DNA of 64,000 nt from Pelargonium tetragonum. Its lineage: Eukaryota; Streptophyta; Magnoliopsida; Geraniales; Geraniaceae. A program made the translations under genes and the position numbers. Where the stretch lies: NCBI GenBank assembly GCA_036897445.1, contig JAYMTL010000025.1, positions 106,245 through 170,244 of the forward strand. Direction: 5' to 3'. This document shows, piece after piece, positions 37,326-49,527 of the stretch; position 1 is the stretch's first letter; the number at the start of each line of letters is the position of its first letter. The notes under the pieces were generated by a model. The model did no database searches. It was not told the DNA's origin and saw nothing but the letters and a program-made list of their open reading frames with translations.

Positions 37326-39599
37326 AGATTAAAAAGTAAGCCTTAAATTACTTTCTGTTACCTACCCAAGTAATAAATATACTCTAAAGCAATTAATAAA
37401 AAAGCAGGATTCTATATTGGTAAGAAATCCAGCCCTTCCTTAGTCAGCCCTATATGTACACAGCTTTGTATATCCCAACCTTCACTCCGCCTCTTTGCTA
37501 CGTTAATCTACAAAAGAGCGCAAGTCCATTTTTCTATAGTTAGTAGCTGCGACCTAAAGTTAGGTGCAGTAAGTTATGTCCAAGGTTTTTAACTTGACAA
37601 AGTCCCGTATATAAATAAGTACTCGGATGAACAACTATATAACGAGTCATACCAAAAAGGTTGTTTACCCGATACAAATCTATAGTTTTAAAGAGAATTT
37701 TTGCTATTCTAGTCAGGTTTGTAGAGTCAGAGTATCCTACTTTCTTTTCTTTCAAGAAGCGGCAAGCTATTACGAGATTTTTTTATCTGGATTCTTAAAC
37801 AATTAAACTAAAGGAGTCTTCCCGAAAAGCAGGGCTTAGGCTTTCGTGATCTAGTTTGCTCTGAAGCAAGTATATACACTTGTGAGGTTTCCCCTTTTAG
37901 AATTAAAATCTAATTAAAAACTAAAGAGATGCAAGCTCCGGCCGTGACAACCAGAGTGAAGAAAATTCATTACGTCCGCCTGGAAAGAATAGGATACTGT
38001 CTTAAGCGGGTTTTACAATAAACTTTTTATCGCAAACCTCTCCTGTTTGCCCTAGCAGAAACTTTATTCAATTGTCAGGTAACGTAACTCAGTGGTTAAC
38101 CTCAGGGAAGCGGGCAGTCATCGTAAAAGGAATTTTGTCAAAAAAGCACCGCATTTGCAGTTTAAAAAGGAAAACTTTTTTCTGTAGATTTACTAATATC
38201 TTCGTTGAGGTTAAATCCTTGAGGAGGAATCCTGTGGTTAAGTAAAGTCCTAGACATAACGGAGTTTCATAACAGACTATATATATATTACTGACTGCTC
38301 GGTAAAAATCACTCTTTCCTATAAACCAATTCACCCTGAAAAGTCGTTCAATTGGTTGGCGGCGCCCAATTCATAAAGTGTCCTAGGAGTAAAATTTAAC
38401 GTAGATTACGCGATAAAGCATAAATAGAATAAAACCTCCCGCCTACCGTAAAGCACTGTGAACAAGTGTAGCAGTCCTTTAGATAGCTAAAGCAAAGTGC
38501 TTTTTTTAGCGCTTATTTTCCCAAAAGCCTAAGGCTTCTAAAAATTTGCTTTGCAAGGATTTTTCTTCTGTATAAAGTACTTAGGAATACTCGGGTAATT
38601 TGTTTTAATTTCTAGTATTGAAATCCTTTAGTGTTTTTTGTACGCCCCAAAGTAGACTCTTGAAAGTTCAGCAACTCCGCGGCATTTTGTTAAAGTGCTT
38701 TATTATTTTTTTTTTTTACCGGAAGTCCTTAGATTCAAAATATAGTCAAAGTGTAAGAAAGAGTTAGCTTTCAATTGTAAAAGGGTTCCGTAGGTTTGAT
38801 GAATAAGTTATAGTATGATAGACATTCAAAAGCACAAGGATAAAGCTCTTAATTAAATTCTAAGTGCATTTAGAAAGATAGAGTAATTCTTTTGGCGCGG
38901 ATATTCTCAAAGGGTTCTTGTAAAGAAAGATAAAGTCCTTTTCTAAACTACTAATTATGATCTCTTATTATAGCGTTCATGATATGTAATACAAATTAAG
39001 ATGTACAGCATACATCTTAGGGAATTCTTTTGTAAGAGAACCCTCCTCCCGTATAAAAATTTTTCGTAGAAAGTCCACTAGACAATGAGGTATAAGACTA
39101 AGAAAAAGCTTTAAATCTCCTGTGAAAAGCAGAGGTCAATTTCGAAGAATTTAAATATAAGTTTTAGAGGTTCCTAAATCTTTAAGTCAACCCTTTACCG
39201 TTAGTCTTATCTAAAAATTAAAGAAAAGAAAGGAGTAGCTAAGCAATCTACAGCCTATGGACAAGCAAGCTTAATAAACAAAGATTATATGAACGGGAAG
39301 CTTTTTAGATTCGAAGTATTTTGGCATCAAAGTTATTCAAATTACACTCGTAATAAAGTTATGTATTGAAGCTTTCAAGAGTCTTTTTATTTTATTATAT
39401 AATATGGAACAAAAGACTCCCAAACATTTCAAAAAGTTTCTCTTTTGAGAAATTGCAGTTCTGTACTTTTGTCTTCGATAAACTTTAATTTTCTTTAACG
39501 GGACCCCTTTCTGATAATAGCAAATACTCAAAAGGTGAGAGGGGCTCGCTGGAATACCTGCAATTGTACACAAGCTAAATATTACCTTATTCATTACTA
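37326..39599. other. No recognisable gene (background)
   Basis: Background containing a T12 run at 38706-38717. Short frames at 37540-37755, 38089-38334 and 39337-39594 (all minus) are 71-85 codons with no recognisable domain. Confidence 0.55.
38706..38717. repeat. T12 homopolymer
   Basis: Twelve consecutive T within a short AT-only stretch. A simple repeat with no stem upstream to suggest a terminator. Confidence 0.85.
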
Positions 39600-40042
39600 T
39601 ATAAATTTATAGTACTGAACTTAGAGAATATGCGTGGAAAGAAAAAGAAGTAGTGCACCCCTAGACCTAGATGGGAAATTGTACTCTATTTACGTGATTA
39701 CAACTTATTGAATTTAAAACATCCTTGCTTTGATAATAGCACATAAGAGAATAAATAGCGGGTGCCTGAGCTGAAAGACTTATGTATTATACTAAAACAG
39801 CACTAGCAGGCTTATAGATCTAGACTTGGGGGCAGATCATATAGAATAAAAGAACCTAAAATTACAAGTGCTAGAGCTTCAAAAAGCACTACCTCTATCT
39901 CGACTCGAAATCCCTTTAGCTTAGATTTACATTTGATTTGTCTACGTCTTACTGAGTACAATATCCGGTTTCTGAAAGCAAAGCATAACAGATTTGCAAG
40001 CTTTGTTATTGTGGAATATCTGTTAATAACCGGTAAACCCAC
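39600..40042. pseudogene. Low-palindrome island, coding strand uncertain
   Basis: On the minus strand a frame from 40042 is open in the standard code for 76 codons to 39812, then continues without UGA to about 39600 through several UAR. It has a basic segment (SVRRRQIKCKSKLKGFR) followed by a hydrophobic stretch (EALALVILGSFILYDL). On the plus strand, 39775-39936 is open from one TGA to the next with three UAR and reads as an amphipathic Leu-rich segment (NLKLQVLELQKALPL). Only one can have been real. Matches to either translation in a protein search would decide. I assign no function. Confidence 0.28.
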
Positions 40043-41183
40043 AAAAATCCTATTACTTAAAAAGTAAGGAAACTTCTAGCGTGTTTATACCTTTTTATAT
40101 ACCAATACTGGTTAACAAGGGTCTCCAGGGGTCTAACTCCAATATTTAAGTCTTATAATGGGTCCTTACTCAATAACAAAGAAACCTTGAAAAATAGATA
40201 AAGTATACTCTATTTAGATAGAGACCTTTTCCTTTTTGAAGTGAGCTGAACACTTTAATCTTTAATACAGACTTAAGGACAAATTCAAGGACTTTAAAAT
40301 AATAAGGGGTTCCGTTGTCGCTACTATTAAGTAAGAAGGAAGAAAAAATCCCTATGTTAAATGTATAACTATTTAGAATGTCAAATAATAAGGGAAGCTG
40401 TTAAGGGTACTTAAAGGAGGGTTCTTAGGTATTCCATATTTGAAATATCCAGAATAAATAGCTACGTCTTACTGGAGTTTCTCCTTTAGCAAGAAACTTG
40501 ATTGAAAGCCCCTGCCGAGAAGAGAAATACAAGGGTAAGTTAAGAGACCCTATTCTAGCACGCATCCCGGGTTCGGCCCCTATAATTAGGAAAAAAAAAA
40601 TAGAAATAGCAAGTCTTTTTTATAAAGGAAAAATGTCACGCAATTCAAAAGCAATTCTGCATTCGTAAGAATTTTAGTAATAAAAAGAACTTTCTCCTTA
40701 AAATTGAGAACTAATTCCTAGGATTCACCGCAGTAACTGAAGTATAAAACTTTTTTGTACAACTCACTGCTAAAAGCCAATAATTTTTAAACTCTGGTTT
40801 AAAAAGAAAGGTTTATAAATTTAATAAAACCCATTTAAGGAATACAAGTACCCACACATTTGATTTAACAAAAGGGGGCCCTAAAAGACTACCAGTCCTG
40901 CATAGAATTTTCTTGTTGACTTGCTTCTAAATAGAATATTAAAAAATCACTCTCTTAGAAAGCTCGCAGGAATTAAAACCCCTTTAGTGGCACAAAAGCC
41001 TGGAGCTAAAGGAAAATCTGGGGAATACTACATAAAAGGACACTGCCTAGAATTTCTTTAGAATTAGACTCGGGTTTAATATGGGAAAGTCCGACTACCT
41101 CATAACTATAAAATGAAGTGCCTTGTAAGAGCAATCGGAACAGGCGAGATCCCTTTTTTAAGCACCTAGGGACGCACGTAGAA
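40043..41183. other. No recognisable gene (background)
   Basis: AT-rich background with small palindromes. Nothing functional is seen. Confidence 0.55.
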
Positions 41184-41486
41184 TCAAGCTACATATCTAA
41201 ATACCTGTATCTCGTGAAAGCATAGCTTTTATACTAGGAACATAAGCCAGGTTCTTTTAGTATCATTTGTAAATTATTCCAAGATATCCTCAGTAACTCT
41301 GAGGAGTACCAAGAGTCTAAGAAGTTTACAAGGGTTTAGAAGGGTATCTAATACAAGCCGTAGCCCTAAATTGTATAGGTTTCTTAAGAGTGTGTCCTGC
41401 AAGTAGGGAACCCCCGAAGCTTTAGTTTTATGCATTACATATTTATCTAGAATTAACCTATACCCTCCCGGAATGCAGCATTTCAT
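41184..41486 (-). pseudogene. UGA-free Leu-rich frame on the minus strand
   Basis: From ATG at 41486 the frame runs 100 codons to a TGA at 41184-41186, with only two UAR, both in the last third. The first 70 codons are a plain standard-code ORF. The chain is amphipathic and Leu-rich around NPCKLLRLLVLLRVTEDILE, with no membrane-length uninterrupted hydrophobic segment and no motif I recognise. Stop density is well below the roughly seven expected. It could be a fragment of a decayed gene or a chance frame. Confidence 0.28.
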
Positions 41487-44400
41487 TTACGCTTTATACC
41501 AAAAAAGAAAGAATAGACAGAAGAATTTTTTACGAGATTTTCAATAGCCCCGCTTTCTTATACCGGAACCTTTGGAATTTTTATACCAGAAGCTACTTTA
41601 GTTTTTAACCCGTTTATAGGGGGTTTACTTTTATCTTTATAAAAAAATGGCTAGTAGATCCATCTAAAGGATTTTAAATGAGCAAGGATATTCTGAGTGA
41701 TATTAAGGGTAACCCCGGATTAAAGAAAAACCCTTTATTTAAATAGACAGCCTTGTAAGTAAGAGATTAATATCCGATCCAAATTATCAAAACTACTGGA
41801 TTTCCTTCTTATCGTAGACGCTTTGACTAGGGCTTTTGTTAGCACTGTATTCAAAAAAGAGAAAGTTTCAGATAAGCTTGTCCTTAAACTCTAGTTATTA
41901 GGGTAGAAAAGGATCTCGGCGCTTATTTATTGAATAGAATACAAAGTTAGTTTAGGGCAGTTCTTAAAAAGACTCTAGAATCGTCCATCAAGCTATAAGG
42001 TAAGTACTAGCTATAAAGGGCTCCTAGCTGAGATTAGACATGATGTAACCGAACAAAAGTAAATAAAAATTCGAGCAGTTCGACCTCTTAATACCCCGTA
42101 GGCGCTACTGGGAGTTAAGGCAAAAGACCAAAATCATTAAGGTCTTCTTTTTTAGAACTATTATTATACAGTATCCTACAGGATCTAACTTAGTTTACCG
42201 CAAATTAAGCCTTTACCTAGCCCAACTCGAATCTTGTACCTTATCTATATAGCCGTTTTAAATCCTGGAAATCTCAAAGGGCTGAGCTAGTAGCCCTAAG
42301 TTAAGTAGTTAATGTTTGTTCCAATATCTATACGATAAAACTTTCCTGTTTTAAAAAGGCCTAATTTCTTAGTTAAGATCTCCTTTTTCTAGTGCCTACT
42401 CCTTGTTCTGTAAATAAAGGACTTAAGGAACCTCTTAATATTTTTATTTGTTCCTATTTCTCTCTAAAATAATGGAATTCCTTAACTTAGTTGAGTTTAC
42501 TCTTTATAAAATAACTTTAAGCCGTATAGAAATTATATGAAGATTCTTCCTCTTGTTTATTAAAGAACTTACTTATAAAAGTCTATTTTAATTCTAATAA
42601 GTACTAAGGATTTCTACTATATTAAGATTAAGTTCACGGAGTCACTTAAGCTGAGAGTAAAGCTCTACTCTGTTGAATCGCTTAAATAAGATTACAAAAA
42701 CCCCAAGTACCAAGTTTTTTTATGACTTTAGTAGCCATTTTTGTGCTTAGTATATTAAAAACTCCCAGGCTAGAAATGATCGGATCTCCAAAGTGAAACT
42801 CTTTATTTTCAACTGCTTCTGAACTAACAAGGGATCTTCTCAGTCCTTATAATCTATATGGAACAGTATCGGTTTTGAGCCCCTCTGGTACAAAAGGAAA
42901 CCATCAAGTCGGTAGGAAGGTAACAATAAAATTAGATATTATATTTAAGAAAAATTGACTATAGGAATATCATACACGGGTCCTAGCTCTTTGGGGTTTC
43001 GGATTCTCCCTTTTATTTAGAAGAAAGAGTTTATCAAAAAGGAGCCCCTTTGAATTGTCTTAGTTTCCGCTAAGGGGAAGTGCCGCTCCAGTTATTTTAA
43101 ATTAAACTTACAAACATTTCTAGGATCTCTATTCGAAACCCTAATATTCTAGAAAATTCAAGCACCTAATTTCATTATAAAGAGATCTTGTAGCTTCTTT
43201 TTGGTTGCTTCTCCTCCTCTGTTCCTTAACTAGTACAGTTCTGCTTACTTCACCTACGAATACCTCAAATATGTTTTTATTCAGAGCGCTACTATTCAAA
43301 TCCATTTAGTTTGCAAAGACTTGGTTTCAATTTTAATGTACTGTGGAGTGGAGTTATACCAGGGGATAGTTTTCTTCCTAATTTCATTAATGGGTTCAAT
43401 AGAGAATTACCCGATTGCGAATCGTAAGGTAAAGGAGAGTTAAAGAGGAACTTTCGCTTCACAAATAGGTCTATTATAAAAGTAGGAAAGCCTTGCAAGT
43501 TAATTTACTGAAGGGTCTTTTCAAAGTAAGAGCTAAAAAGTGTGTCTATTTCTATACTAAGTAACTATCGCAAGCTCTAAAAAAGAAGGATATAAGCAAA
43601 AATGAAATTGAAGTGGTTACGTAACGTATCCCTATTAGGAATATCTTTCTATTTGAAAACAGAATTTCTGCGAACTTCTGTCAAAATGACACACTATCGA
43701 TACAGAAAATTTGTATACTTACTAGGTAAATAAGGTCAAATTTGTAGGTTGTAATCAGGGAATCCCTATACTTACTAGAGCCCCGCCTTTTTTGTAGACA
43801 AAGGAAAGGGTTGTATACTATAATTCTCAAGAAAACAAAGGAGACGACTAAATTTCAGAGGAGGGCGCTTTGGCGGGGGGTTATTCTTAAATATCGGGTA
43901 ATTCTAGATATCTACACAATTTCTTTGAGCGAAGTACTTGTTATTCCAAGGATTTCCTTACAATTTTCCTAGGCCCGGAATAAATTATCCGTACAAGGAT
44001 CGTTTCAAACCCCGCTTAATTAGCCAAGATGCGGTGTTCTTATTCTTAACATCTTTAAAACCCAAAATGGAAAAGTCAGAGATCTGCCTTCGTACGGAGC
44101 CATACCAGGCGCCTGTCTGATATGAGATAACTAATTGGGAATTTACTCACAATGAATACTCAGCCGGTATCTATAACGGATCCAGAAACAAGTCGAAAGT
44201 CAACTTTTATCCGGTGAAAATGAGATCCTAAGGAAAAGAAATTCCTTTTTAGTTAAAAACGCCCCTTTAGGAATAGGTAATGCCATAGATATAGTTTAAG
44301 CCCTTTTGATTGAAAAACACATTTTAGGTTTCAAAGAAACTAAGTTAGCAGGAATACTCTGAAAATTTTAAGGATAACCGGACTTTATCTTTATTAAGGG

Positions 44401-46459
44401 CTACTCATTTACTCAGGACTGCTCCACTAAATATTGATAATTCGTGCGGTCGACCAAGAATCCTACAAACCTGGGCTTTTCTTCTACTAGGGGATAGCCC
44501 CTTTTTGGCATGTAATAGTTTATCATTTGCACAATAAATGGGTATAAACGCGAAACTAATACATATAGTAAGATAAGAGAAAAAAGTGCAACGCTTATAC
44601 CTTCCTTATTCACACCGGTAATATATAATGAATAGATAGATAAAAATTTGAATCTTAAATATATCGACCTATAGATTAAGTACTCCAGGAAAATACAACC
44701 GATTTGAATAAATCAACGAGTCATCAAACCCAAAGGGCTTAGGAAACGGGTCCCTTTCTAGGCATATTATGCTAAATTAAGTGATAGCAGATCTGGAATT
44801 CTATACTTAATTCTATTTACTGTATATATGCAAATAAAGATAATTCAATTCAGGGGTTGTCTCTAATACATTATATAATAAAAAGAAAAGCCTCAAAATT
44901 TATCCAATTTACCTATGGGGCGCCCGCAAGGGAGATCCTTCGGTCTTATAACTTTCACTACCGGTATCTTATCTTTCTTAGCATTTTGCTTCTAGACTTA
45001 AACTGAGTTACTCTGGATAGCATTAGAGCCCGCACGAGAATTACGGAAAACCCCACTAATAAAAGAGACTCCTGAGGACCTGCTTTGTACATTCCAAAGA
45101 AATGAATTTTGTAGGAACTCTCTCGTAAAACTAGGTATAGAAAGATCTTAATTTAGTGAATGAAATAGGAAGTCTCCCAAAGCCTTTGTGAATAAAAACA
45201 TAGAACTGGGGGAGCTCTCTATTAGCTAGTAGTTCCCCGGTCGTTTTAGAGATTTAATAACGTTGTAGAAAAAGGATATGTTTATTTATAAGCGCACGGG
45301 TTTATCATGTCTTGAACTAATCTAAGTTGTTAAGTGTTGTTAACTCATCTGATTTTCCTCGGGTAAAAAAAGTACTGAATTAGAAATTTGAGGGAAATCC
45401 AATAATGAAAGGCAATGAAAAAGTTCAAGGGTAGAGGTGTCAAATAAGTAAAGAGTTCCCGATTACTTTTGTCCTCCTCTAGTTTTTAAAGTAAAAAAAA
45501 GATTCAAATAAAGTTTGAAACAAGACAGCTAAAATCTAGACTTAAGGTAAGCCGAGACACGCCTAGTAGTTTTAGTTTCGTCCCCTTTTTCTTTTTGTTA
45601 CAATTTTGTGCGGCCGGTAAGTTACATAGACTAAATCAAAGTTTTATACTACTTATAGATATGCTTGTCAAAAAAGGAATCCCCCACCTTCTTTTTGTAA
45701 TAAAAAGTCATTGTTCTAAGGACTCTTTCTTGGGTCGCAAGAAGAAGGCGCCATAGGGTTTAGGGTCTAGAGAAACACTTCAAGGATATATGTTTTTAAA
45801 AAAGCAGGCTTTCAAGTTCAACAAATTTTTATAGTTTACAAGGATTGGCCGAAACTTTTAAAGTCTATTAAGCTACTAGCAGAAGAGTTGTATATAACTA
45901 AGTTTTTTATTCATCCGAATAACTAAGTAGTAGCGAAAAACGTGCCTTAGAGGTTAAGTTCATTTGTAAATCTAGAAATTCTAAGTTTGGCAAAAAGAGA
46001 ATTTTCGAGCTCTTGGTCGAGGATCTCCTTAAAAACTCATATAATTGGTAGTAATCCTTGTTGGGTGTTATATCTAAACCCTATACTAAACAAGTCCTTA
46101 CTTACTCCTTTTTTTGAGGAAAGTCTTGTATTCAAAGTAGGCAGGCTAAGCTTTTATAGGTTCTTTTACTTGAAAAGGGTTACGCTCTTCAGATTAAGGT
46201 ATTCGCAACTATAGTACCTGTTTTTCTTAGTCTTGAAAGTCTAACCCCTTCCTAGCACTTATTAAATATTTAAATACAAATCCCAAAAAACTAGTGAGAA
46301 AGAAACCCCCTTAATGTGTCCTTCTTTCTTCAGTTTATAGGTCGAGAAAAGGGTATAGGCACTCATAAGTACGCAAGGAACTCCCTTGCCCTTTTCATTT
46401 CAGTTGTTAAATAATAAGGTGTTTATATCTAAGCAATAATGAAAAAGGTTGGGGAAGTT
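41487..46459. other. No recognisable gene (background)
   Basis: Five kilobases of palindrome-rich background. Conventional frames at 43292-43498 (-), 43938-44120 (+), 44413-44613 (-) and 45987-46214 (+) are 60-75 codons and carry no domain. Confidence 0.58.
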
Positions 46460-47000
46460 CATTAGGCTCTCTTAAGAGCCCGGCTGTTCAAATTAGCTAG
46501 GCAAAAAAGGTATTAGCAACCTAGGAAGGAACTCCTAACAAATCTATTACTATTAGGAATTGAAGCAAGAATCCTGCTTAGTCAAGAGAAATCCAGAGGC
46601 CTTTCTAAGGAGTTGTTTCCCTATTGGGCTTCTTCCTATCTTAAACGGGGCGATTTAAGAATGTAAACCCTTTGCGCAGCTCTTATTAAGCAATGCTGCC
46701 TTATTCCTATATCCTAGATTTGCTAACTTGACTTAATTGACTAAGAGAAGGGTTTACTAGAAAGCTAATGAGGAAATTGAAACGCCCATGTCTAATGAAT
46801 CTATTATCAACTAATAAAGAGACTTGCTACTTGCTATCTGTCTCCCTCTGTTTCAGGAATAGTAAGAAGAATCCTTGTTGATTCCAAAGGAAATTGTGAA
46901 CTTGTAAAGGCGATTATAACCTGCGGCATCTGATAAAATTGACTTGCGCTCTGCCGGAGAAAAGCTTTTGTAAACAAGTGGGTTCCATATTTTAGTTTTC
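46460..47000 (-). pseudogene. Low-palindrome island with overlapping UGA-free frames (minus)
   Basis: One minus-strand frame (46959 down to a TGA at 46807) has a single UAR in 50 codons and reads QFYQMPQVIIAFTSSQF early on. Another starts around 46914 and continues to about 46460, more than 130 codons without UGA but with about ten UAR. Its UARs fall among Gln, Ser and Glu codons (SQLSQVSKSR upstream of several of them). The two frames overlap, so a frameshift is needed if they belong to one ancestral gene. The conventional 80-codon frame at 46853-47095 is a third overlapping reading. High UAR with no UGA fits CAA/CAG decay of a Gln-rich sequence. No family is recognised. Confidence 0.3.
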
Positions 47001-49305
47001 TTAGCATAGCAATAGAGAGAAGTAGAAGGACATTTCTGAGAATAGGGGTTTCTTTTCTTTTTATTTCCTACAATACAAATAGAGTAAATCTGCAACTACT
47101 AAACTACTAGTTATTAGGGCTCATACTTTTTTAGAATTGGAATTTTAAGACTGTTCAACAGGACTTACTTATAAATTCTAAATTGCATGTAGTCGTGTAC
47201 AATACTAATAGTAGAATGCAAGGGTAGATACAGAAATTTCCTTTTATTCTCGAATTTCTTTTAGTTTTAGAGAGAACCCAAGGTATAAGCTCATAGTATA
47301 TTATATATAGAGCGGGTTCTTGAGGAAAGTAACTCTTTCTAAGCTTACAACATCAACCAGGCATACTATCCGGACTGCGAATTAATAGAAATCCCTGTCT
47401 TTTAAATTACAGAGTACATAAACTAAAAAGGAATTACACAATCTTTGAAAGTATATCTTTAGGTTAGGTAGGCTTCGCAGCTTTCGCGTTTCTATAGTAT
47501 ATAAGTCCTCTCTTTGTAAGAGGGATGTGAATTTTTAGTCCTAAATTTTTTATTATGAGATTCTGAGGTTGCATGCAATCGGGTATCGAACTTCGTATAA
47601 ATTACAAGAATATCTTTCTAGTTTTTAGAATCCCTTTTTTTATTGAATACTAGACAAACCCACTACCCTCTTGTTGACTAGATAGCTACTCAATACGTTT
47701 CTAATTACTAAGCACTTAGCTTCTTTTGATTCAAAACGCGTTTGACAACTAGATCTTTGCTATTTGTCTACCGAACTGTATAAAACTAGTTTAATACTAC
47801 CTACTACTCTATAAATCTCAATCTTGCCAAGCATAGTAGACTCCTATTTATACCTAACCTTCTTTCTATTTAAAAAAATCAGTCTTTATCCACAAAAATT
47901 TGATATCCTTTATATCCCGTGTCTGAAATCGCGTAGTATCCAATCATCCGGAAGTCCCATTCAATTGACTTCGCAAAAATGCTACACTCCTTTTTCAGCA
48001 AAAATCAACATCTTCTTTCATAAGTAGTTAATGCGCTTTTAGAATAACGGCAAGAACAAGAATAAGGCTCGGGAATTCCTCATGACAGAAACTAAGGAGC
48101 CACTCATGCACTCGACAGAAGACAACCAAGACAAAAAAATTATAGTAAGTAAGGCAACTAAGAACCCGAACTTCAGAAACTGTCCCGGTCAAGAGCCGGT
48201 TAGGAAACCTTGATCTACATAAGTCAACATTAGTGCACACTTCTTTAATTTAAAAAGTTAGTTTAACAGGTCAAAGTCTAGTCTGTTGAGAGCAGCTTAC
48301 AATTTCTTAATTTTTGAAACTTAAAGGCAGTCGAGAAGGATGCTGAAGGTTCCAGGCCTATCTATATAGTTAAATAAAAGGGTTCACTTTGTCAAGATTC
48401 TTTTGAATATCGGATCACGTTCGCGTGTCCTATCTTCAAATGTGGAAGCCGCAAGATTCTTGAGTCCAAAAAAAAGTATGCATGATACAAGAGCTGCTTT
48501 TTAAGCTTATATGAGAACATAATTCTCCAATATATCAAAGGGATGAATAAAGTAGAGTAAGTTAAAGATCAGGATCTCTTACCTTACAAAGGTGGAGGTA
48601 GGTGAATACTCGAGAAATAGTTCAATAATAAAAGGTTTTGAGATAACCTTTGAAAGTCTTTCCTAAAAGTAACTCGTTAGCTAATGCAGCAGAGATTTGC
48701 TGACTTAGTGACTCCACTCAGGATCGTACAGGGTGCTTAGTTAGGACTTTATTGTCATGGAGGTGCAATTTGAACGAACATAGAGAGTTGGTAATAGCTG
48801 TATATGATATTATTTATGCTCTCTTTTTTATAACTCTACTTCTTAATTTTTCCTTGGTGGAATGAATAAAAAGTGTAATTTATTTAGGGCTCATTCCTTT
48901 TGCGGATTTTTGAACTTTTTAAGGAGTATAAAATGAAGTGTATCAAGTCATGAAATAATTTCTTTCATTTAAACATTAAAAGTGTCCCTTTCTTAGTGCT
49001 AAAAACCTTACAAACACGAATATAATAACCTTAAAAAAAGACGACTTAGTAACCGTGTATCTATCTATTATAGGAGCGCCTTAATCCGGGTTTAATGAAG
49101 TTCCTTTGTTATACGAGAATATATCTGATTCCAAGTTTTTTCGTTAAGTACTTATACCTATTTCATAATGAGCTGTCGGGGGGAGTCTAGTTAGCCAAGA
49201 AACTCCCGGATATTTTTGATATCAAGTCTTAGACTAAGCTTTTTTTATTAATGCTGCTTGTTAGCTTAGATTAGATACTCTATTTTAAATAACAAGGGGT
49301 TCCGT
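47001..49305. other. No recognisable gene (background)
   Basis: Background. A 70-codon frame at 48028-48240 (-) lies in a slightly palindrome-poor patch but has no domain. The ATTAGATAC word near 49271 recalls an SSU rRNA core word without matching flanks. Confidence 0.55.
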
Positions 49306-49527
49306 ACAGAGGACCTTGCGCCTTCAGAGAGGGAGACGTTAACACAAAGAAAAGCTCCTGTTGAGGATATCCAGGATTAGGAGGTGGATCCTACCTCAGC
49401 CAAGAAGGGCAAAAGTACGAAACTAATCATGTAAATAAAAAGGGTACTGTGCGCATCTAAAAAGGAAATACAAAAGGTAGAACAAGAAACTTCTGCCAGA
49501 AAAATGAATTAACAAAAAGCGCCATGA
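49306..49527 (+). pseudogene. Short hydrophilic UGA-free frame (Glu/Lys/Gln-rich)
   Basis: Begins abruptly after a background motif (GGGGTTCCG) and ends at TGA 49525-49527, about 73 codons with three UAR. The first 24 codons contain no stop of any kind. The chain is very hydrophilic: TEDLAPSERETLTQRKAPVE, then a Lys-rich segment (SAKKGKSTK), then a charged possible coiled-coil-like stretch (KKEIQKVEQETSARK). About 70% of codons start with a purine, as in real coding DNA, although the whole strand is purine-rich here. The opening word TACAGAGGACC recurs exactly at 60866-60876. Partial at its 5' end; function unknown. Confidence 0.38.

Noticed and set aside
49262-49285. ATTAGATAC word resembling SSU rRNA
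   Set aside because: It is not followed by the conserved CCTGGTAG-like sequence, and no anti-Shine-Dalgarno or decoding-site words are present.
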